From Xanthobacteraceae bacterium (lineage in GTDB: Bacteria; Pseudomonadota; Alphaproteobacteria; Rhizobiales; Xanthobacteraceae), in NCBI GenBank assembly GCA_023954195.1, contig JAMLIK010000002.1, positions 434,001 through 498,000 on the forward strand: DNA of 64,000 bases, given 5' to 3'. Position 1 is the first letter of the stretch; each line of letters begins with the position of its first letter. Positions 8,030 to 18,086 of the stretch are shown here, one piece after another. The notes beneath the pieces are model-generated. The model was not told the origin of the DNA and ran no database searches. It worked only from the letters and a program-made list of their open reading frames with translations. A program made the translations under genes and the position numbers.

Positions 8030-8443
8030 ATGGCACAGACGATCACCCGCGGCATCAAGGCGCTGCTTGAGCAAGCCAACAACGAAATCGAGACCGTGAA
8101 CGTCGCCGACGCCAAGGCGGCGGTCGCGCGGGGCGAGGCGGTGATCGTGGATCTGCGCGATCCGCGCGAGTTGGAGCGCGAGGGGAAAATCCCCGGCTCG
8201 TTTTCCTGCACGCGCGGCATGCTGGAATTCTGGATCGATCCGGCAAGCCCTTACGCCAAGCCGATCTTCCAGGAAGAAGGCAAGAAGTTCATCTTCCATT
8301 GCGCCTCCGGCTGGCGCTCGGCGCTGGCCGCTAAGACCGCGCAGGACATGGGATTGACGCCGGTGGCGCATCTCGGCGGCGGCTTCACTGCCTGGCGCGA
8401 CGCCGGCGAGGCGGTCGAGAAGGTGACGCCGAAGGCGAAGTGA
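8030..8443 (+). CDS. Single-domain rhodanese-like sulfurtransferase
   Basis: A 137-residue protein consisting of one rhodanese domain. It shows the CH2A-like region IVDLRDPRELEREGKIPGS and the active-site loop HCASGWRS with catalytic Cys at residue 91. Rhodanese enzymes carry a persulfide on this Cys and pass sulfur to acceptors such as cyanide, thioredoxin or biosynthetic partners. An AAGGA Shine-Dalgarno precedes the ATG. No signal peptide, so cytosolic. Another rhodanese-fold gene (mercaptopyruvate sulfurtransferase) follows on the same strand; only a palindromic repeat separates them, so they may form a sulfur-transfer pair. Confidence 0.9.
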   Translation: MAQTITRGIKALLEQANNEIETVNVADAKAAVARGEAVIVDLRDPRELEREGKIPGSFSCTRGMLEFWIDPASPYAKPIFQEEGKKFIFHCASGWRSALAAKTAQDMGLTPVAHLGGGFTAWRDAGEAVEKVTPKAK

Positions 8444-8470
8444 TACGGACCCCGTCGGGGTGAGGTCGCC

Positions 8471-8542
8471 GTCACACGCGGGCTTGACCCGCGTGTCCAT
8501 CTTTCGGGATGATGGATTGCCGGATCAGGTCCGGCAATGACG
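8471..8542. repeat. Dispersed double-hairpin repeat, family B, copy 1
   Basis: Two stem-loops in tandem. The first is ACGCGGGCTTGACCCGCGT and the second TTGCCGGATCAGGTCCGGCAA, joined by a CCATCTTTCGGGATGATGGA linker that can itself fold. Members of the same family lie at 11972-12047, 41385-41460 and 55516-55627. Each consists of a hairpin of the form CGGGCTTGACCCG plus one of the form TTGCCGGGTCAAGCCCGGCAA. All are intergenic. Confidence 0.7.
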
Positions 8543-8562
8543 TAAGTGGGAAACGCACCGCC

Positions 8563-9426
8563 ATGACATCCACCACCGACGATCCTCTCGTTTCCACCGA
8601 ATGGCTCGCGGCGCACCTTGGCGATTCGCGGGTAAAAGTGATCGATGCGACGTTCAAGATGCCGGGCGTGCTGCCGCTGCCGATCGACGATTTTCGCGGC
8701 GCGCATATTCCCGGCGCGGCGTTTTTCGATGTCGACGCGGTGTCGGATCATTCCTCGACATTGCCGCATATGTATCCCGACGGCGCGCAGTTCGCCCGCG
8801 ACGTCGCCGCGCTCGGTATTTCTGATGGCGATACGGTCGTTGTCTACGACGCCGGCGGCTGGGTCGCCGCGCCGCGTGCGTGGTGGATGTTCTTGTCGTT
8901 CGGCCATCGCGACGTCAGGATCCTCGAGGGCGGCCTGAAGAAGTGGCGCGCCGAGGGCCGCGCGGTCGAGGCGGGCGACGCGCATCCGAAACCCGGCCGA
9001 TACGGCGCGGCGAGGCTCGACGCGAATTTCATCCGCGGCCAGGCGCAACTGGTCGCCAATCTCGACGCGAAAGCCGAGCAGGTGATCGACGCCCGCGCGG
9101 CCGGCCGCTTCGACGGCAGCGTCGCCGAGCCGCGCGCCGGGCTGCGGTCGGGCCACATCCCCGGCAGCCGCAACCTGCCGTACAACCAGTTGATCGATTC
9201 CGAAACCGGGATGATGAAGCCGCTCGCCGATCTGCGGCGGGTGTTCGAGAGCGCGGGGCTCGATCTGGCGCGGCCGGTGGTCACCACCTGCGGCTCCGGC
9301 GTCTCCGCCGCCGTGCTGACGCTGGCGCTGTATCGCCTCGGCGTGCGCGGCTCGGCGCTCTACGACGGCTCGTGGTCGGAATGGGGCCTTGAGGGTGGCC
9401 CGCCGGTGGCGACCGGCGCCGCCTGA
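8563..9426 (+). CDS. sseA: 3-mercaptopyruvate sulfurtransferase
   Basis: A 287-residue tandem-rhodanese enzyme that transfers sulfur from 3-mercaptopyruvate to thiol acceptors or cyanide, giving pyruvate. The inactive N-terminal rhodanese repeat spans about residues 8-135. The catalytic repeat is at ~165-280 with the active-site loop TTCGSGVSAAV, Cys243. CGSGVSA is the mercaptopyruvate-type loop, as opposed to CRKGVT of thiosulfate enzymes. The ATG at 8563 is used; in-frame codons upstream lie within the palindromic repeat. It follows a single-domain rhodanese gene on the same strand. Confidence 0.9.
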   Translation: MTSTTDDPLVSTEWLAAHLGDSRVKVIDATFKMPGVLPLPIDDFRGAHIPGAAFFDVDAVSDHSSTLPHMYPDGAQFARDVAALGISDGDTVVVYDAGGWVAAPRAWWMFLSFGHRDVRILEGGLKKWRAEGRAVEAGDAHPKPGRYGAARLDANFIRGQAQLVANLDAKAEQVIDARAAGRFDGSVAEPRAGLRSGHIPGSRNLPYNQLIDSETGMMKPLADLRRVFESAGLDLARPVVTTCGSGVSAAVLTLALYRLGVRGSALYDGSWSEWGLEGGPPVATGAA

Positions 9427-9440
9427 CCCTTTCCCGGCCG

Positions 9441-10340
9441 TTATTCGAACGGCGATGCCGATGCAGGCGCGGCGGACTGCGGCAGCGGCCTGACCGGCTT
9501 TCGCGCGCGGGCGGCGGCAAGCCGCCGGGTTCGGGCGGCGCGTTGCGCTTTGTGCTCTCGCGCCAGCGCCGATTGGCGCGAACGCGGCAGCGGAACCGGC
9601 CCGGTAACGACGGCGGCCGGATCCGGGATCGCCGAGGCCGCGGGTTCGGTCGGCATCAGCATCGCGGTCCGGATCGGCGCGTCGGCAGGTTCCAGCGGGG
9701 CGGGGCCGGTTGGCTCGGCGGCGGCGGCGACCGGATCGGCTGGCGTGGGCTGGGCCAGAACCGGTTCGGCCAGGACCGGTTCAGCCAGGACCGGTTCAGC
9801 CAGAACCGGCTCGACTTGAGCCGGTTCGGCCGGCACCGTTCCGGCCGGAGCCGGATCGAGGTTGGTCGGTTCGGGTTGGACCAGTTCGGTTTGGACCGGT
9901 TCGGCTTGGGCAGGGACGGTTTGTGCGATGTCGGCCGGGGCGGCGGGCGGCTGGTCGCCCGGCTGCTCAGGCTGGGCCGTGATGGCTTCCGTTGCCGCCG
10001 CAGCCGCCGACGGCGGCGTTTCCGGGGTGGGCGCGGCGGTCTGGAGTCGCTCGTTGGCGGCCATGGCCGCGTCGCCATCCGGCGCGGCGACCTTCCCCGC
10101 GGCCGGATCGTCGGGCTCCGGCGGATCGAGGCGCAACAGCGCCAGCGTCGGCGGCGCGACATCGTGGGGTGATGCGTCGGCGGTCGCCGACGGCGGCAGC
10201 GCGGGCACGGGTTGCAGCGCCGGCAGGCTCGCGAACCTTTCGTGAGAGGCGCGCAGCAAGGCAGCGGCGCCGAGGCCGAACACCAGCGTCGAGATTGACA
10301 GCGCGATGGCGGCGAACAGGAAACGGAAGCCGGGAAGCAT
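9441..10340 (-). CDS. Membrane-anchored Pro/Ala/Glu-rich repeat protein
   Basis: A 299-residue protein of unknown function. One N-terminal transmembrane segment (residues ~5-28, FRFLFAAIALSISTLVFGLG) would anchor a long low-complexity domain in the periplasm. That domain is rich in Pro, Ala and Glu and includes four tandem EPVLA pentads near residue 180, encoded by 15-bp DNA repeats. The last ~40 residues are strongly basic (REHKAQRAARTRR, ARARKPVRP), so an acidic rod ends in a cationic tail. Proline-rich anchored rods of this kind often span the periplasm (compare TonB), but no TonB C-terminal fold is visible. Convergent with sseA. Confidence 0.7.
   Translation of the reverse strand: MLPGFRFLFAAIALSISTLVFGLGAAALLRASHERFASLPALQPVPALPPSATADASPHDVAPPTLALLRLDPPEPDDPAAGKVAAPDGDAAMAANERLQTAAPTPETPPSAAAAATEAITAQPEQPGDQPPAAPADIAQTVPAQAEPVQTELVQPEPTNLDPAPAGTVPAEPAQVEPVLAEPVLAEPVLAEPVLAQPTPADPVAAAAEPTGPAPLEPADAPIRTAMLMPTEPAASAIPDPAAVVTGPVPLPRSRQSALAREHKAQRAARTRRLAAARARKPVRPLPQSAAPASASPFE
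9757..9813. repeat. 15-bp tandem coding repeat (EPVLA pentads)
   Basis: The unit reads GCCAGGACCGGTTCA on the plus strand, with slight variants (GCCAGAACCGGCTCG), repeated about four times in register with the codons of the minus-strand gene. It gives EPVLA-EPVLA-EPVLA-EPVLA. Near-identity between units suggests recent slippage and likely length variation between strains. Confidence 0.75.
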
Positions 10341-10728
10341 GAACCTCGATCCGTCCTCGCGGCGAGGGGCCGCGAAGGCTTGTCGTTGTGGCTTGACGGG
10401 TTTTCCGACGCGAACCGGCGTTGGTTTCGCTGGAAAACGCCATTCTTGAGCACGCGATGGTGGGACGCGGGTGAAACCGGAAACCGGGCGCTCGCGGCGG
10501 CGTGCCGCGAATCAGGTAGCGCGACCATAGTTTAACGTGATGGTTCCGCACGCGAAAAGTTCGGCGACCCGGACGCGGCCGAGGTGCGACATCCGCGCAA
10601 CGCTTGGCGCCAATCCGCGAAGTCTGCCGGTTTCCGGCCGGATTTCGCCAATTCCGTCTTGAATGTGCCGTTATCGTGAGTGATCTGGCGTTAACGATCT
10701 GGAGTCGGGTTGGGATTATAGAACGGCG
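10341..10728. other. Divergent intergenic region (388 bp)
   Basis: Lies between two divergently transcribed envelope genes, so both promoters should be here. I see no tRNA, terminator or strong repeat. The stretch GCGTTAACGATCTGGAGTCG near 10688 holds a GTTAAC palindrome and a GAGTC (GANTC) methylation-type site shortly before the L,D-transpeptidase start, which could be regulatory. No convincing -35/-10 pair could be assigned by eye. Confidence 0.4.
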
Positions 10729-11892
10729 ATGATGATCAGAACCACTTTGACAATTTTGGCGGCCGGCGCTCTCTGCGCGGCGGGAACTTCGCTGGCGTCG
10801 GCGCAGGGCTATCCGGCGTCGCAGCCGGGCGCGGTCTATTCGCCGACCCTGGAAGGCTATCGCGGCGCGCCGCCGCCCCCGATCAACCAGATGCCCGATT
10901 TCGACGACGTCGACGACGCGCCGGCGCCGCACTACGGCAATTCCACGGCGTTGCCGCCGCCGGGCCCGGTGATGTCGCCCGAGGACCCGCGCTACGGCCG
11001 GGCCGCCGGCAACCCGCAGGTCTATTCGCATCAGACCGCGCCGCAAGGCCCGGTGATGTCGCCGGACGATCCGCGCTACGGCCGGCCTTACGCGCCGCCG
11101 TCACCGGCCTATTCCGACCGAGGCAATGCCGGCAATGGAAATTCCGGTTATGGCATGCGTCCGCCGTCCGACGTCACCGGCGGGCCGGGCGTGGTGACCG
11201 GCTCGGTGCCGCCGATGCCGATGGGCAGCGACGGCAGGCCGACCACGCTGTCCGCGCTGCCGCCCGACGAGCAGCCGGAGGCCGACCAGGGCGGCGAGGC
11301 ACAGCTTCCGCCGAACCTGCGCCGCCAGGAAGTCACCTTCGTCACCAAGGAGCCGGCCGGCACCATCGTCGTTGATACGCCCAATACCTATTTGTATTAC
11401 GTGCTCGGCAACAACCGCGCGATCCGCTACGGCGTTCGCGTCGGCCGCGACGGCTTCACCTGGACCGGCGTGCAGAAGATCAGCCGCAAGGCGGAGTGGC
11501 CGGACTGGCATCCGCCGACCGAGATGATCGAGCGCCAGCCCTACCTGCCGCGCTTCATGGCGGGCGGCCCCGGCAATCCGCTCGGCGCGCGCGCGATGTA
11601 TCTCGGCTCGACCGTCTATCGCATCCACGGCACCAACCAGCCGTCGACCATCGGCAAGTTCGTATCCTCGGGCTGCATCGGGATGCTCAACGAGGACGTA
11701 GAGGACCTGTTCGAGCGCGCCAAGGTCGGCACGCGGGTCGTGGTGCTGCCGGGCGGAGCCAAGTCCGCCCCCGCGGCCACCGCATCGGCCCGGCCGGCTC
11801 CGCAGTCCTATCAGGATTCGACGATCGCCCAGGCCGGGGGCACCGCGCCCACCGTGGTGCCGCCGCTGCCCGCGCCGGTGTCGGTGCGCTGA
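10729..11892 (+). CDS. L,D-transpeptidase (ErfK/YbiS/YkuD family)
   Basis: A 387-residue secreted protein: signal peptide (TTLTILAAGALCAAGTSLASAQ), a ~180-residue Pro/Gly-rich linker with two PGPVMSPEDPRYGR-like repeats, then a YkuD domain (~200-325). YkuD enzymes form 3-3 cross-links in peptidoglycan or attach outer-membrane proteins to it. The active site shows HGTNQPSTIGKF (His300) and SSGCIGML (Cys316). SSGC in place of SHGC is normal for ErfK/YbiS relatives, but the Arg usually following (CIR) is Gly here. Starts with ATGATG; either codon could be used. A terminator follows. Confidence 0.88.
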   Translation: MMIRTTLTILAAGALCAAGTSLASAQGYPASQPGAVYSPTLEGYRGAPPPPINQMPDFDDVDDAPAPHYGNSTALPPPGPVMSPEDPRYGRAAGNPQVYSHQTAPQGPVMSPDDPRYGRPYAPPSPAYSDRGNAGNGNSGYGMRPPSDVTGGPGVVTGSVPPMPMGSDGRPTTLSALPPDEQPEADQGGEAQLPPNLRRQEVTFVTKEPAGTIVVDTPNTYLYYVLGNNRAIRYGVRVGRDGFTWTGVQKISRKAEWPDWHPPTEMIERQPYLPRFMAGGPGNPLGARAMYLGSTVYRIHGTNQPSTIGKFVSSGCIGMLNEDVEDLFERAKVGTRVVVLPGGAKSAPAATASARPAPQSYQDSTIAQAGGTAPTVVPPLPAPVSVR

Positions 11893-11915
11893 GCGTTACT
11901 TCGTCGCGATTTGAG

Positions 11916-11945
11916 AAGCCCGGCCTTCGCGCCGGGTTTTTTGTT
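11916..11945 (+). terminator. Rho-independent terminator after the L,D-transpeptidase gene
   Basis: AAGCCCGGC, loop CTTCGC, GCCGGGTTT, then a run of T's: a nine-pair stem (one G-T pair) followed by a U-tract, 24 bp after the stop codon. Confidence 0.8.
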
Positions 11946-11971
11946 TTGGGCGTTTCATGTTTTTACGGAAA

Positions 11972-12047
11972 CGTCATTGCCGGGCTTGACCCGGCAATCC
12001 ATCATTTTCTAGGAAGGTGGATGCGCGGATCAAGTCCGCGCATGACG
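11972..12047. repeat. Dispersed double-hairpin repeat, family B, copy 2
   Basis: Hairpin TTGCCGGGCTTGACCCGGCAA, linker CCATCATTTTCTAGGAAGGTGG, then hairpin ATGCGCGGATCAAGTCCGCGCAT. It is the family B element in the orientation opposite to the 41385 copy. Lies between convergent genes, just after a terminator. Confidence 0.7.
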
Positions 12048-12077
12048 CTTGATGACTCCGTCAAACGTGGAATGCCT

Positions 12078-13037
12078 CTAGCCCATCACCCGTACCGGCG
12101 CGCCCTTGAGCCAGGCTTCGATGTCCTCGACCATTTCGCGGTAGTAGCAGCGGTAATTTTCCGCCGTGACGTAGCCGAGATGCGGCGTCAGCACCACGTT
12201 GTCGAGCCGGCGCAGCGGATGATCGCGCGGCAGCGGCTCCTCGCTGAACACGTCGAGCGCCGCGCCGGCGATGGCGCGCCGCTGCAAGGCGTCCAGCAGC
12301 GCGGCCTCGTCGACGATCGGCGCGCGCGCGGTGTTGACGATGTAGGCGGTGGGCCTCATGCGGGCGAGATCGTCGCGCGAGATCAGGCCGCGCGTGCGCT
12401 TGCTGAGAATGACATGGATGCTGACGATGTCCGCGCTCGCCATCAACTCGTCCTTGCCGGCGTAGGTGACGCCCGCTTCAACGCAGGCTTCCGGCGTCAG
12501 GTTCTGGCTCCAGGCGATCACGTTCATGCCCATCGCTCGGGCGATATGGGCCACCTTCCGACCGAGCTTGCCGAGGCCGATGATGCCGAGCGTCTTGCCC
12601 TCGATGTCCTCGCCCAGCGTGATCTGCCAGCGTTCGCCGGCTTTCATCCGTTCGCTTTCGAAACCGATGTGCCGCGTCAATTCCAGCATCAGGCCGATGG
12701 CGAGGCTCGCGGTGGGGCCGCCCATCGCGGCGGTGCCGCACACCGTGACGCCGCGCGCGGTGGCGGCGGCAAGGTCGATCGCGGCATTGCGCATGCCCGA
12801 GGTGAGCAGCAGCTTCAGCCTCGGCAATGCGTTGAGGGTGTCGGCGCGGAACGGCGTGCGCTCGCGCATGGCGCAGACGATCTCGAAGTCTTGCAGCGCG
12901 GCGATGGCTTCAGCGGCGTCGGTGAACGGCCGGTCGAACACCGTGACGTCGACGCGCTCCGCGATGCGCGGCCAGTCCGCCAGTTTCAGCGCGACGTTCT
13001 GATAGTCGTCGAGAATCGCGCAGCGCAGCCGTGTCAT
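12078..13037 (-). CDS. D-2-hydroxyacid dehydrogenase family protein
   Basis: A 319-residue NAD(P)-dependent dehydrogenase. The dinucleotide motif GLGKLG is at residues 154-159. The catalytic Arg is in NTARAP (R238), the Glu in DVFSEEPLP (E267) and the His in LTPHLGY (H286): the full Arg-Glu-His set of the family. Members reduce 2-oxo acids to D-2-hydroxy acids or the reverse (phosphoglycerate, glyoxylate, formate-type paralogues); the substrate cannot be fixed. Start at MTRLRCAILDDYQNVA; an upstream in-frame extension is Arg/Pro-rich and looks non-coding. It converges with the L,D-transpeptidase gene. Confidence 0.88.
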   Translation of the reverse strand: MTRLRCAILDDYQNVALKLADWPRIAERVDVTVFDRPFTDAAEAIAALQDFEIVCAMRERTPFRADTLNALPRLKLLLTSGMRNAAIDLAAATARGVTVCGTAAMGGPTASLAIGLMLELTRHIGFESERMKAGERWQITLGEDIEGKTLGIIGLGKLGRKVAHIARAMGMNVIAWSQNLTPEACVEAGVTYAGKDELMASADIVSIHVILSKRTRGLISRDDLARMRPTAYIVNTARAPIVDEAALLDALQRRAIAGAALDVFSEEPLPRDHPLRRLDNVVLTPHLGYVTAENYRCYYREMVEDIEAWLKGAPVRVMG

Positions 13038-13121
13038 CGCAAGGTCCGTCGGTGGATGGCGTGGGGCCGCCATCGTCGCGCGCCGTCGGCGCGGATGCAA
13101 CCACGGATCGCGCGCTCGCGC

Positions 13122-13340
13122 TCAGATCAGATGACGATGGGCCAACGGCTCGCGCTTGGCCTGGCAGGCCGGGCCGGGGCCGCGCATGTAATGCTGTTCC
13201 GGCCGGTACGGATGGAACGCCGCGACGATGAACTGCTGAAAGAAATCGACGATTTCGCGCCACGGGCCGGCGGCGGACTGCCGGGCGACGCTGACCGGCG
13301 AGGCCGGCTTCGATGTGACGATGGTGCTCATGAGACGCAT
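13122..13340 (-). CDS. Small hypothetical protein
   Basis: About 72 residues (MRLMSTIVTSKPASPV...PLAHRHLI), with an aromatic central helix WREIVDFFQQFIVAAFHPYR. The start at 13340 has AGG seven bases upstream; an alternative Met lies at 13331. The balanced composition argues for a real gene. It ends 84 bp before the 2-hydroxyacid dehydrogenase on the same strand and could lead that operon. Family not recognised. Confidence 0.45.
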   Translation of the reverse strand: MRLMSTIVTSKPASPVSVARQSAAGPWREIVDFFQQFIVAAFHPYRPEQHYMRGPGPACQAKREPLAHRHLI

Positions 13341-13591
13341 TCTGTCGCCTGCCATCGGGCCGTTCTGTGCGCTGGATCACGAAGCGCGGGCCGCGATGAA
13401 TTCATAACGGCAGTTTCGCCGGGAATGATTAAAATCCGGTTCGAATCAGCCGCGCGCCGTTCAGTCTTCATTCAGGGTTTGCAAAGACTTAACGCCGCAG
13501 TTGCCCTTTCGGCGCCGGCTGGCTACATCAGCGGCGGATATTCCCCGCGAAATTCTCAAACGCCCCGATCCGCACGGGCTCAAGGACCACG

Positions 13592-15241
<1,650 letters not shown>

Positions 15242-15314
15242 GTTTCGCTGCGGCGTGCGGACCGTGCGGTCGCATCGGGAGATGCAACGCTTCGCCCGCG
15301 CTATTCAGGGACGC

Positions 15315-15338
15315 AGGCCCGGCTTTGCCGGGCCTTTT
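15315..15338 (+). terminator. Rho-independent terminator after ettA
   Basis: AGGCCCGGC, loop TTT, GCCGGGCCT, then TTT: a nine-pair stem with a short U-tract, 74 bp beyond the ettA stop. Confidence 0.8.
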
Positions 15339-15462
15339 GGCTCATCGATTTTGTTTTGATAAGGCCTTGTTGCAGCTAAGTTCCTAAGCCCCACATCTTC
15401 GCAGGTCGTGGTCGAGGTCGGCGGACCTTGGTGCGCCTTCGCCCGGAACAAGGGTTGCCTAA

Positions 15463-16623
15463 GTGTTTTTTCGCAATCTCCTTCATAAGCTAAAGCGACC
15501 CGGCCGCGTGCTTGTTCTGGACGATTTTGTGCCGAAGCCGGAAATCGGAGCCGGCGCGCCGCGCGCCTTGGCGTTTCTGCGCGCTCTTTCGCAGGCCGGG
15601 TTCGACATAACGATGTATCCGACGACTTTCGACGCGAAGGATACGAGCCCTATTCAGCAAATCCTGCCGCGCGTGGAGTTCGTTCCCAAGGGCGAGCAAA
15701 CGCTGGGAGATTTTCTCAGTCGCCGTCTGGCGGAATTCTCCGCCATCGTTGTTTCCCGGCCGCATAACATGCGCACGTTTCGCGCCCTTCGTGCGGAGCA
15801 TCCGGATTATGCGTGGCCGCGATCGATCGTCTACGATGCGGAAGCGATTTTCGCCGAGCGCGAGGTGGTCCAGCAGCGCGTCCTCGGGACTCCATGCACG
15901 CCCGAAAGAGCCGAGGAACTGATCGCCGAGGAAATTGCGCTGGCGCGGGGCGCGATATCCATTCTGGCGGTGAATGAACACACGGCGGCGGTATTCCGCG
16001 AGCGCGGATATGATCGTGTGAACGTCCTCGGCTATGCGTGCGATGTCTCCCCCGCGAAATATTCGCCTGAGGGCCGGACGGACTTGCTGTTCGTTGGACC
16101 GACATATGAGGACGGTACGCCCAACAGCGATTCCGTCGTATGGTTTGCCGATCACGTATTGCCGCGCATACGTGTCGAAACGGATGCAAGCAGGGCCCTG
16201 ACGGTTGTGGGCCAATCCGCTTCGGAGGCGGTCGCCGCGCGTGCGGGGAAGGGACTGCTTGATTTAAGGGGGGTGGCGAGCGATCTGGGGCCGGTCTATA
16301 AGCGGGCGTTGATGTTCGTGGCGCCCACTCGCTTTGCCGCCGGTATTCCCCTCAAAGTGTATGACGCCGCGGCTCATGGCGTTCCGGTGGTGATGACCTC
16401 GCTGCTGGCCGGGCAGATCGGTTGGCGCAACGGTGAGGAGGCTCTGATGGCGGATACGCCGGAGGCGTTCGCGCAGGCATGTCTGCGTCTTTCCCGCGAT
16501 CCTGTGTTGTGGAAGCATTTGAGCATGTCGGCGCTGCGACGAACCGCGATCGATTGCAATCGCAAACGGTTCAATCGAACCGCGGCGGATTTGATTCGCC
16601 GTGTTTCCAGGGCAGGCTTTTAA
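15463..16623 (+). CDS. Glycosyltransferase (GT-B fold, group 1/family 4-like)
   Basis: A 386-residue glycosyltransferase-like protein. The C-terminal half has the GT-B nucleotide-sugar region: VAPTRFAAGIPLKVYDAAAHGVPVV, matching the E/P-x-x-G-x-P-x-K...A-x-G-x-P-V-V pattern. The N-terminal half (VLVLDDFVPKPEIGAGAPRALAFLRAL) looks like the acceptor-side Rossmann domain of group 1 enzymes. GTG start with AGG 9-12 bases upstream. Its bases look less GC-extreme and less codon-biased than the neighbours, a possible sign of transfer. Probably acts on a surface polysaccharide, but no other polysaccharide genes are nearby. Confidence 0.8.
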   Translation: MFFRNLLHKLKRPGRVLVLDDFVPKPEIGAGAPRALAFLRALSQAGFDITMYPTTFDAKDTSPIQQILPRVEFVPKGEQTLGDFLSRRLAEFSAIVVSRPHNMRTFRALRAEHPDYAWPRSIVYDAEAIFAEREVVQQRVLGTPCTPERAEELIAEEIALARGAISILAVNEHTAAVFRERGYDRVNVLGYACDVSPAKYSPEGRTDLLFVGPTYEDGTPNSDSVVWFADHVLPRIRVETDASRALTVVGQSASEAVAARAGKGLLDLRGVASDLGPVYKRALMFVAPTRFAAGIPLKVYDAAAHGVPVVMTSLLAGQIGWRNGEEALMADTPEAFAQACLRLSRDPVLWKHLSMSALRRTAIDCNRKRFNRTAADLIRRVSRAGF

Positions 16624-16639
16624 GCAGCGAGGATGTTGA

Positions 16640-17410
16640 ATGGCCGACTGGAGCGCCGCGCAGTATCTGAAGTTCGAGGACGAGCGCACCCGCCCGGCGC
16701 GCGATCTCTTGGCGCAGGTGCCGCTTCAGGATGCGCGCGCGGTGGTGGATATCGGCTGCGGTCCCGGAAACTCCACCGAGCTTCTGGTCCGCCGCTGGCC
16801 GCATGCGGCGGTGACGGGCATCGACACCTCGGCCGACATGCTGCGGCAGGCGCGCGAGCGGTTGCCGGCGCAGACCTTCATCGAGGCCAATGTGGCGCAC
16901 TGGGTGCCGACGGCGAGGGCCGACGTGCTGTTCGCCAACGCGGTGTTCCAATGGGTGCCGCATCATCTCAAGCATCTCAAGCGGCTGGCCGGCACACTGG
17001 CGGAGGGCGGCGTGCTCGCCGTGCAGATGCCGGACAATCTCGATGAGCCGTCCCACGTGCTGATGCGCGACGTGGCGCGCGGCGAGCCGTTCCGCGAGGC
17101 GCTGGCCCACGCGGCGCGGAGCCGTGACGCGCTGCCGCGGCCGCGCGATTACTATGATGCGCTGAAGCCGCTGTGCGCCCGGCTGGAGATCTGGCATACC
17201 ATCTACAATCACGTGCTCGACGACGCCACCGCCATCGTCGAGTGGGTGAAGGGCACCGGGCTGCGGCCGTTCCTCGATCCATTGCAGTCTCCCGAGCGCA
17301 AGCTGTTCGTCGCCGAATATACCGCGCGGGTCGCGGCGGCCTATTTGCCGCAGGCCGACGGCAAGGTGCTGTTGCGGTTCCCGCGCATCTTCATCGTCGC
17401 GGTGCGGTGA
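16640..17410 (+). CDS. tam: Trans-aconitate 2-methyltransferase
   Basis: A 256-residue SAM-dependent methyltransferase. Motif [16 protein letters not shown] is at residues 35-49, with the acidic ribose-binding position in [11 protein letters not shown] and the post-motif region [11 protein letters not shown]. The N terminus [23 protein letters not shown] is characteristic of Tam, which methyl-esterifies trans-aconitate formed spontaneously from cis-aconitate and so relieves inhibition of the citric-acid cycle. Starts 17 bp after the glycosyltransferase stop. A probable terminator follows. Confidence 0.92.
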   Translation: MADWSAAQYLKFEDERTRPARDLLAQVPLQDARAVVDIGCGPGNSTELLVRRWPHAAVTGIDTSADMLRQARERLPAQTFIEANVAHWVPTARADVLFANAVFQWVPHHLKHLKRLAGTLAEGGVLAVQMPDNLDEPSHVLMRDVARGEPFREALAHAARSRDALPRPRDYYDALKPLCARLEIWHTIYNHVLDDATAIVEWVKGTGLRPFLDPLQSPERKLFVAEYTARVAAAYLPQADGKVLLRFPRIFIVAVR

Positions 17411-17432
17411 TTTGCCGTAAGGGGCTCGACAA

Positions 17433-17475
17433 CGGCGGGACGCATCTCATATTTGAGCGTCCCGCCCGTTCGGTT
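17433..17475 (+). terminator. Probable terminator after tam
   Basis: GGCGGGACGC and GCGTCCCGCC form a ten-pair stem around a 13-base loop (ATCTCATATTTGA). CGTTCGGTTTT follows. It lies between tam and the UPF0114 gene. Confidence 0.65.
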
Positions 17476-17495
17476 TTCAACCCAGAGCCATTTGC

Positions 17496-18086
17496 ATGTC
17501 GATGACCCCCGAGACGCCATTGCCGCCGCCCGGCCGCGCTCGCCTGCGGCCGATTCCGCTCCTGATCTTCAGTTCGCGCTGGCTGCAATTGCCGCTCTAT
17601 GTCGGGCTGATCGTCGGGCAGGCGGTTTATGCGGTGCTGTTCCTCAAGGAACTCTGGCACCTCGTCGCCCATGCCTTCGATTTTTCCGAACAGCAGATCA
17701 TGCTGGTGATCCTCAGCCTGATCGACGTGGTGATGATCTCCAACCTGCTGGTGATGGTGATCGTCGGCGGTTACGAGACGTTCGTGTCCCGGCTCAATCT
17801 CGAAGGCCATCCCGACGAGCCGGAATGGCTCAGCCACGTCAACGCCAGCGTATTGAAGATCAAGCTGGCGATGGCCATCATCGGCATTTCCTCGATCCAT
17901 CTGCTGCGCACCTTCATCGAGGCCGGGGGCCTGGGCGGCGGCAGGACCAACTACACCGAGACCGGCGTGATGTGGCAGACCATCATCCATCTCGTCTTCA
18001 TCATTTCGGCGGTCGGCATCGCCTATGTTGATCGCCTGTTGAGCGAGACCGAGCGCGCGGCTCACATGGCCGAGGCGCATCATTGA
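17496..18086 (+). CDS. UPF0114 (YqhA/TIGR00645) family membrane protein
   Basis: A 196-residue integral membrane protein with about four hydrophobic segments ([75 protein letters not shown]). [17 protein letters not shown] and [12 protein letters not shown] are hallmark strings of the UPF0114/YqhA family, whose function is unknown. The stop codon overlaps the TTG start of the downstream transglycosylase gene, so translation is probably coupled. Confidence 0.9.
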   Translation: MSMTPETPLPPPGRARLRPIPLLIFSSRWLQLPLYVGLIVGQAVYAVLFLKELWHLVAHAFDFSEQQIMLVILSLIDVVMISNLLVMVIVGGYETFVSRLNLEGHPDEPEWLSHVNASVLKIKLAMAIIGISSIHLLRTFIEAGGLGGGRTNYTETGVMWQTIIHLVFIISAVGIAYVDRLLSETERAAHMAEAHH

